Position numbers and translations under genes: made by a program. The notes below the pieces were generated by a model. It saw only the letters and a list, made by a program, of their open reading frames with translations, had not been told where the DNA came from and did not search any database. 64,000 nucleotides of DNA from Xanthostigma xanthostigma (lineage: Eukaryota > Arthropoda > Insecta > Raphidioptera > Raphidiidae), in assembly GCA_963575645.1 (NCBI GenBank), contig OY754466.1:47586001-47650000 (forward strand), written 5' to 3'. This document shows, piece by piece, positions 59,101-64,000 of this stretch. The first letter of the stretch is position 1; every line of letters begins with the position of its first letter.

Positions 59101-61443
59101 GGTACGTGCAAAAAATATAGTATGTATCTCATAGGCGTTTGTCTGTTAAAACTCGTTTTCATATTTTTTCATATTTTCATATTTATTATTATTATTATTA
59201 TATAAAGTCATACCTCGTCAGTAATAAAATTAATTTTATCCTAGATAGTTATATAAGCTATTAGTCGCTAGCCGCGGCATTGTAACCGATTGAGATGAAC
59301 CACGACAGCGACAACAGTTAGCGGAGCCTCGCGGCTCCACCATATTACACTCGGCAGCGAAAGTGGCGGGCTTCTGGCACGGAACACTAATTGTGCAAGT
59401 ATATTGACCGATTTTTTAAGTAAAACTTCTTTAGGCACGCTTGACTGGGGGAGTAAGCTGGTAAATGCCTGACGAAAGCGTTTACGGAAGTGCATCATCG
59501 GACGAGGCGAACGGTGCGTGATCGTTCAAGACGAACGGTAGTTGAGAGGGAGATATAAGTTAGTGAAGATAGTAAGAGAGAGAGAGTTACATTTCGTATA
59601 TGGGAAGTTGAGAGAGAGATTTAAATTAGTGAGTGCGACAAAGACGGAGCATTCATCTAAATTCTTTTTTTTTTTGGACAACTATTTGACGTTTATTATA
59701 TTAACTTAAAAGTATGTCACCGAAAGACCTATTTTCTAGTACTTTCAAACAGTATTTTATTTTCGGATTAGTACAGATAGTTTTAACGAAAAAAGTACTT
59801 AATTTTAGATCACCTATAGGCATGGTGTACCATAATATTGGAGATAATTTTGTAACATAGCGTTTAGCTAGGTAATAACTGAAATAATTTTTCTATGCAG
59901 TAAAATTATTCCATGAAATTGCTAATACGTTGTGAGGAATTGTATAGAATGTGTATTCAATTAACAAACCGCGTGTTGAAATAAACCGTTTTTGTAAAAT
60001 AAAATACTTAGTGAAATTATTCGCGTTTATCTATTTTTAGCAGTGTCGGACTTTGACCTGGAGACAAAAGCCACCAAGAACTATCTACAATAAAATATAT
60101 GCGTGAGACTCTCGCGCGTTAGAAGTGAAACTTCTTATGTTCTAGCATATTTGTTGACAATTTTATTATTTCAGAATTAGGAAATGATTTTTTGGAATTT
60201 GTTACCGTGGCTAGAGAAAATGTTAGGTATATAACTACATTAGAAGCTATGAATGCTAGAGCTGTAACAAACCGTATGTATTCGTTACTGAGTAACGGGT
60301 ACATCGTCTGACTCGAAGTAACGAATCGTTAATTACAAATTCATTTCGTTACTCGCATCTGTCGTATCCATGTCAGCTTGACTCGTTTGATGCGGTTATA
60401 AGTTATACGAACGAAGTCATACCGTATCACGATGCGACGCGCTTCGATGGGATGTTAGTACACGATTGTATGTCGTATGAAAAGTAACGAGTAACGTAAC
60501 GATACGAAAGTAACGGGTACTGGTTCTTTGAGTAACGAATACATACGGGTACACAATTTCTCGTTACTTTTACAGCTCTAGTATACACACAATACGCACT
60601 GCGCATGCGTGTAGAGTGCCTATGACGCTTTGACAGAGAGAGTAGAAAAGATTCTCCACCTTTATTCTCTCAACTGACGTTTGAAGTCGGAGAACGGGAA
60701 GCTGTTTCACTTTTTGCCTGATCCAGGCCCATTTACCCCCCTAGCGCGCCTATAAAAGGTTCAGTTCAAAAAAATCCAACTGATATCAATTATTAGTCCT
60801 GAATTGAACATTGACTTGTGTTAATTTTTTAGTAGAAGTTTTGTTCTAAAAATATGTATTGAAGGAGATTTATTTGGTTGAGGAACAAGTTTGAAATAAG
60901 CTTTATCAGAGTATCGCTTGTGGCCAACGAAAAATATATTTTCATCATCATTGGACAGAACAATTTTATTAAAAAAATTGTTTTATCATATTTTTATATT
61001 TAAAAAAACTGTCGAAATTCATAATAAATTGATCATGTATATTAAATTATTTTCACAATTTACCATCTTAACTTGCATTGAGGTATATTGTAATACGTAT
61101 AGTTTAATCTGATCTATAATGATACTGTAATTTAGAAATCGAAATAATATTAAATGTAACAATGTAACGATTATTACACCTGTTCATAGGCCCTGATGAT
61201 GAAAATATATTTTTCGAAACGTTGGCCACAAGCGATACTCTGGTAAAGCTTATTTCAAGCTTGTTCTTCAAGCAAATAAATCTAATTCAATTAGTTTTTT
61301 AATAAGAGTCAAAATGATGACAAAAACTATTGCTTTTAAATTTAAAAATACTAAAAAAATATGTAATTAAGTTTATTAATTTTATTTTTTAAATACCTGT
61401 GATGATCTAGAAGATGTTGCTCCATGGAATAATATTGCTAACC
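48401..61443 (-). CDS. CPAP1-like chitin-binding protein, very large Ser/Thr/Pro-rich (gene B, at least 1,711 aa, spliced, start not found)
   Basis: Likely secreted chitin-binding matrix protein. Visible exons (minus strand): 61443-61397, 53999-53795, 53709-53594, 53170-48401. They read through in one frame. The first visible exon gives LAILFHGATSSRSSQ, the end of a hydrophobic leader. A basic then acidic stretch follows (NAGRRQSRHSTSG...HQLMDKMGAASYEV). The six-Cys CBM_14 (visible residues 106-158, spacing 14-5-9-12-7) follows GIDFPVLTRIPKTSF. After it come about 1,550 residues rich in Ser, Thr, Asn and Pro (TTT, PTTT and SSS runs), a likely O-glycosylated, extended region. The last 250 are less biased: MFGDLNTTEQDML...LILLLINTCDFNQND, and the end LKLLRSLYGLAAKWGRK. 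CBM_14 identity is secure; function beyond chitin binding is not shown. The initiator codon may lie upstream or outside the window. Confidence 0.85.
53594..53709 (-). CDS. Gene B exon with first half of CBM_14
   Basis: 116 nt. Acceptor AATTTCAG, codons GVQGQPGIDFPVLTRIPK then TSFTCRKVKSGYYADLETNC and Q; donor GTAAGG at 53593. Entry phase 1, exit phase 0. The domain is split between NCQ and VFHIC. Confidence 0.9.
53795..53999 (-). CDS. Gene B exon, basic/acidic N-terminal region
   Basis: 205 nt. Acceptor ATTTTACAG, 68 codons from NAGRRQSRHSTSG to AEFHNYQ, donor GTGCAT at 53794, exit phase 1. Rich in Ser, Glu and Arg (STESDESSEP, RRHRQLSEE). No domain known to me. Confidence 0.85.
54130..54384. 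mobile_element. TIR element, 255 bp
   Basis: Starts ATGAAATCTGTAACC and ends GGTAACAGATTTCAT. More GC-rich than its surroundings. No target duplication identified. Confidence 0.65.
54690..54828. repeat. Imperfect hairpin, MITE-like
   Basis: Arms around GTATATTGTGCGACTA and TTGTCGCACATAATAC, with inner GGAGAAGATTCCA / TGGAATATTCTCC. About 140 bp, no coding capacity. Confidence 0.6.
55505..55710. repeat. Dispersed repeat fragment
   Basis: An inverted relative of 11280-11440; its left edge (GGGACTAATTTAGGTCAAAA) resembles the window's first bases. Confidence 0.4.
55851..56140. mobile_element. hAT-type MITE (family 1, copy 2), 290 bp
   Basis: Starts CAGTGGTGGATTTGC and ends GTAAATCCGCCACTG, flanked by the exact 8-bp duplication GAACAGTC (55843-55850, 56141-56148). 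It is the same family as 4533-4834, in the opposite direction. Both copies share the AGGGCGGC / GCCGCCCT internal motif. Confidence 0.92.
56413..56566. repeat. Tandem duplication, 77-bp unit, two copies
   Basis: Unit from ATGGGTAAAAAATGTT to GAGAGTAGAGGT, at 56413-56489 and 56490-56566, differing at about two positions (CTGTTCAAA against CTGATCGAA). It contains a small palindrome GTCAGGACACGTGACC. Confidence 0.9.
57010..57560. repeat. Diverged tandem repeats, period about 325 bp, internally palindromic
   Basis: Two units share CTCATTGAATTCAGCGTATT, ACCCCTTTAAAAA and CAAAATCATCATG. Each has an inverted relative of its own start at its end (ACACGCTGAATTCAACGAGC). Satellite or transposon derived. 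Confidence 0.65.
58350..58811 (+). mobile_element. hAT-type MITE (family 2, copy 2)
   Basis: Starts TAGGGCCGGATTAACCC and ends GATTAATCCGGCACTG. Near-exact 8-bp duplication (AAGATACT at 58342-58349, AAGATATT at 58812-58819; one mismatch). Inverted relative at 26489-26942. Confidence 0.8.
60255..60583. mobile_element. TIR element with CTAGAGCTGTAA ends
   Basis: Ends CTAGAGCTGTAAC and TTACAGCTCTAG, with sub-terminal inverted GTATGTATTCGTTACT / AGTAACGAATACATAC. The interior is rich in AGTAACG words. A TAGAGCTG start is hAT-like, but no target duplication was found. Confidence 0.65.
60868..61283. repeat. Penelope-type inverted-arm remnant
   Basis: Arms 60875-60957 and 61188-61283 are inverted copies (AAATAAGCTTTATCAGAG / CTCTGGTAAAGCTTATTT). 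The right arm has the complete hammerhead below. The left arm, read on the minus strand, lacks five bases (GAAAC) of it and so is dead. Confidence 0.75.
61189..61227 (+). ncRNA. Hammerhead ribozyme motif 3 (intact core)
   Basis: Stem I GGCC (61189-61192) pairs with GGCC (61224-61227). Box CTGATGA is at 61193-61199. Stem II GAAAA / TTTTC (61201-61205, 61211-61215) closes loop TATAT. GAAAC is at 61216-61220 and cleavage triplet GTT at 61221-61223. Stem III is just the self-complementary ACGT, as in motif 2. It lies in the gene B intron, antisense to gene B. Confidence 0.65.
61397..61443 (-). CDS. Gene B first recognisable coding exon
   Basis: 47 nt, acceptor TTTTTTTCAG before GG-TTAGCAATATTATTC, donor GTATTT. 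Enters in phase 1 and exits in phase 0 in frame with NAGRRQ. It encodes the end of a hydrophobic stretch (LAILFHG) then ATSSRSSQ, consistent with a signal peptide cleavage region. Confidence 0.65.
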
Positions 61444-61508
61444 CTGAAAAAAACAAAACAAAATTTTAACCAATAGATAAAGGTTCTTATTTGAGTGCTT
61501 AACATTAC

Positions 61509-61553
61509 CTTGGTTCAGATAATAAGTTGTCAAATATATAAAAATATGAAATT
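61509..61553 (-). CDS. Possible upstream exon of gene B leader
   Basis: Between AG at 61555-61554 and a donor GTAATG at 61508, 65 nt before the next exon. In the matching phase it encodes FHIFIYLTTYYLNQ, extending the hydrophobic leader. There is no ATG, so still another exon would be needed. The acceptor's pyrimidine tract is weak; this is speculative. Confidence 0.25.
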
Positions 61554-62410
61554 CTACAAAAATTCAATCGTGCAGGAAAAAACAAATTATTATAACTACG
61601 CTATTTTAAGATTATTTGATCATTTAAAAATAAATTTTTTTCAATTAAATAGATAGGTACATGTCAAATCTCTAAATAGTATAAAACAAAGTCGCTATCC
61701 GCAACTGTCTGTTTGGTTGCTTAGTTATTTTAAACAACATCACAATGGATTTTGATATGATGGTTTTTAATATCATTTAGAGAATTTCTTCCGGAAGGCT
61801 TATGCGTATATTCATATTAAATTTACAGATGGTAGGGAAATTTCGATGTTTTTTAAAAGACAGCCACGCCGCCACTGGTGTACAATCGTGGTTATGTGAA
61901 GAAACAGAGGCAAGATGGCAGCGGAGTGTATGAACTAGGAAGTGGTGTTCATGTTAAAAAACTTAAATTAATAAATGTGTTGAATTAAATAATATTCATG
62001 TTTCAAACTTACGTTAATAAATATGTCGAATTAAATATTATTCATGTTACAAATTACGTTAATAAATATGTATGTTGAATAAAATAATAATAATTGTCAC
62101 AGCCTACAGAAAAAGATAGCATATGTCTGTCTATCTTCTAAAGATGACCCACATCAACCATTTTTATCTTTCAAAGACTTGTTAAAAAATAATGAGTTAT
62201 TTGCAAAGCTATTTTGATCAACATAGAAGTAATCTTTATCCAATTAAATACCTTAATTATCTTAGGCATTTATTTTAGATCAAAATTGACCTATACACCG
62301 TATCATTTATATGAATATTTTAGAAGATATCAAAGATTTAAAAAATACACGTAACAAAATAATTATGATTAACTTGTTTGGTGAGACTTGCGAAGCTATC
62401 TTGACTGACA
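61554..62410. other. Non-coding stretch upstream of gene B exons
   Basis: No start codon exon of gene B can be identified. Near-duplicate words (TTACGTTAATAAATATG) at about 62010-62075 suggest a small tandem duplication. Confidence 0.4.
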
Positions 62411-62571
62411 TAAGCTTTGTTCCGACCTCTCTGCAAACGGTAACAAAACCGTCCAAGCCATACGCAGTAGCTAAAACGTGTTCCAAAACCGATAAAACTT
62501 CTTCGTTTTGGTTACTGCGCATGACTGGGACGGTTCTGTTACCGTTCGCAGAGAGGTCGGAACAGAGCTAT
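62411..62571. mobile_element. Palindromic MITE-like element
   Basis: Arms of about 55 bp carry GTTCCGACCTCTCTGC and GCAGAGAGGTCGGAAC, continuing through GGTAACA / TGTTACC. Loop about 40 bp. Frames on both strands are incidental. Confidence 0.7.
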
Positions 62572-62609
62572 AATATCAATCCTTAACCGATTATTATCTT
62601 TAATAAGGA

Positions 62610-62650
62610 CATCTACAAATCCGGGCAAAGCCGGACCGGGCCGCTAGTAG
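62610..62650 (+). mobile_element. Helitron-like 3' end fragment
   Basis: ATCCGGGCAAAGCCGGACCG forms a short GC hairpin followed by GGCCGCTAG-TAG, matching the CTAG-type ends at 3810 and 23612. Confidence 0.4.
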
Positions 62651-63289
62651 TTTTTAGAATTCACATCAGTAAACATAAAAAATTGAATGTGTGAAAAAAA
62701 AATAAGTATAACGATTGTTATTTGTTTAATCGATGCACAAACAAAAATACGTGATCTGTTCTTTTAAGCGGTGATTACATTGTTAACAAAGTAAACTGTT
62801 TACTGTACATTATCTCTGTTCCAATCATTCATTATTGGTAAACAATAATCTTCGTGTCGTGTGATTTTAAATAATTAGATAATGTTAAACGTGGTAATTA
62901 GTAATTATACGGACAGTTAAATTTATCCCTATATGTCTAATTAAATGACCGTTTAAGGTCGCATCAAGTACACCTTAAGTAGCATTAATTAGTTTAGATT
63001 GGCAAGTAGGCAACCAACCAAGGAAGTATTATAATGGACAGCAGAGTGCATTCATAGCTTCTAATGTAGTTATATAGCTTTCTTTTAAAACACGCTTGCG
63101 ACTAGGGTCGCCCCTCAGATGAATAAATGAAATGGATAGAGCTTTGCTCACATTTTTTGTAGCCCGCAAATGATCACATTCTAAACGAATTCGGTAAAAA
63201 CAAATCTGTACCAATGCTGTCAAACTAGTTTTGACCAATTGAAAATGCGCAAAACTAGTTTTGCTCATTTTAAAACACTCAATACCCGT
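62651..63289. other. Non-coding stretch
   Basis: No feature recognised. Confidence 0.4.
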
Positions 63290-63990
63290 TTAAGGAGGTT
63301 GAGCCGTTTTACGAAGATAATGAAAAAAATCTGAAATAAAGCTTTTTTAATAGATTTTTTATGACAAAATTTTCTGTCAAAATCCAAAATCATTAGGAGA
63401 TTTATAAAGTTAAAAATTAAAAAAAACTTTTACATGTAGTCTTATGGAAAATATCTCAACCTAGCATGAAAACGGTACATTTTAATTTTTTGCAAATAAC
63501 CAAATACTGCCAGCAGTTCCGAAAACTATCTATGTAAAGCATCGATGTCTTACGCATATTTTAATATTTTTTCCAATTTAATTAGGAGACTTTTAATCAA
63601 TAAAAAAAATTATTAAACCTTAGCACTTTTCGATTATGGACTTTTATTATTGACAGATTTAACAATTTTAACTGAATTTTCAACTTTTTAATGATTTAAT
63701 TTTAATTCTTATTACTTCTAATTTCTTTTTTTAATTATTTACTGCAAAAAATATGTAAAATAGAGATATTTTGATAAATTTATTTTTTTTAACCTAACTT
63801 TGTACAAAAAATACGAAAGTTAGTCCATTAAGTATAAAGTACTGAAATAATTAATTAATATTAAAAAAAAATATTAATTTATGCCTTTATGACAATAATT
63901 TATTGATATCATCGACTTATAAACTATAAAAGTTCCCATTTAGAATTCGACTTACTTTTGATTGGGACTGTAACGGATCAACCTCCTTAA
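63290..63990. mobile_element. TTAA-flanked TIR element, about 690 bp
   Basis: TTAA at 63290-63293 and 63987-63990 flank GGAGGTTGAGCCGTTTTACG and ...TGTAACGGATCAACCTCC. The perfect terminal 9 bp (GGAGGTTGA) plus TTAA point to a piggyBac-like target choice, though no transposase remains. AT-rich interior, no coding capacity. Confidence 0.7.
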
Positions 63991-64000
63991 ATGTAAGATT

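Larger units (their letters stand above)
54000..61396 (-). other. Large intron of gene B (7.4 kb), repeat-filled
   Basis: Donor GTATTT after CACAG (61396) and acceptor ATTTTACAG (54001-54000 are AG). Repeats inside are listed separately. Stretches 54385-54690, 54830-55500, 56150-56400, 57560-58340 and 58820-59250 hold nothing I recognise. A GC-richer segment at about 59250-59520 has GCGGAGCCTCGCGGCTCC, a short palindrome, and a purine-rich GAGAGA tail, unexplained. Confidence 0.6.

Overview
This is a gene-poor, AT-rich animal nuclear window, almost certainly from an insect. The host genes have spliceosomal introns, signal peptides and a cuticle/peritrophic-type chitin-binding domain (CBM_14, in the single-domain CPAP1 arrangement). 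The repeats are typical of arthropods: hAT-type MITEs, non-LTR retrotransposon pieces, a Penelope-like GIY-YIG remnant, pogo/Tc1-like remnants and Helitron-like ends. I cannot fix the insect order. There is no prokaryotic signal, CRISPR array, rRNA, or tRNA I would call with confidence.

Host genes: two convergent genes each encode a secreted protein with one six-cysteine CBM_14 domain. Gene A (+) probably starts at a TATA promoter near 18755 with a non-coding exon (18788-18840). It then has an 11.3-kb intron, two tiny exons that together encode the signal peptide (30137-30161 and 32006-32034), a Gly/Ser/Pro/Tyr-rich exon (32203-32854), and a large exon (34148-35718) in which tandem 13-residue repeats flank the CBM_14 domain. 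The product is 758 aa. Gene B (-) runs from 61443 (its start codon is not located, possibly upstream or outside the window) to 48401. A short exon carries the end of a hydrophobic leader, then come a 205-nt exon, a 116-nt exon holding the first half of the CBM_14 domain, and a single open exon of 4,770 nt. That last exon finishes the domain and encodes about 1,530 further residues, mostly Ser/Thr/Pro/Asn-rich, with a more globular C-terminus. Both products should be secreted and bind chitin; tail-to-tail placement suggests an old inverted duplication or a local cluster.

The rest is mostly transposon debris. 1-18750: a foldback (1250-1620), an internally deleted LINE split by a hAT MITE with an exact 8-bp duplication (3910-5158), foldbacks, a pogo remnant (7845-8430), further MITEs and an RNase-H-bearing LINE tail (13060-13530). 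18841-30111, the first intron of gene A: dispersed repeats, a composite foldback (24040-25466), hAT pieces. 35760-48400, between the genes: many long hairpins, including a perfect 97-bp inverted repeat, and hAT elements. 54000-61396, the first visible intron of gene B: MITEs, a 77-bp tandem duplication, diverged tandem repeats. 61554-64000: MITEs and a TTAA-flanked element.

The most notable non-gene signal is a set of hammerhead-ribozyme motifs. Three look intact by eye (36066, 45761, 61189) and several are degenerate. They sit in inverted-repeat remnants, and one degenerate motif flanks a Penelope-like GIY-YIG reading frame inside an intron of gene A. Hammerheads in Penelope-like elements are known; this number and range of decay in 64 kb is worth checking.
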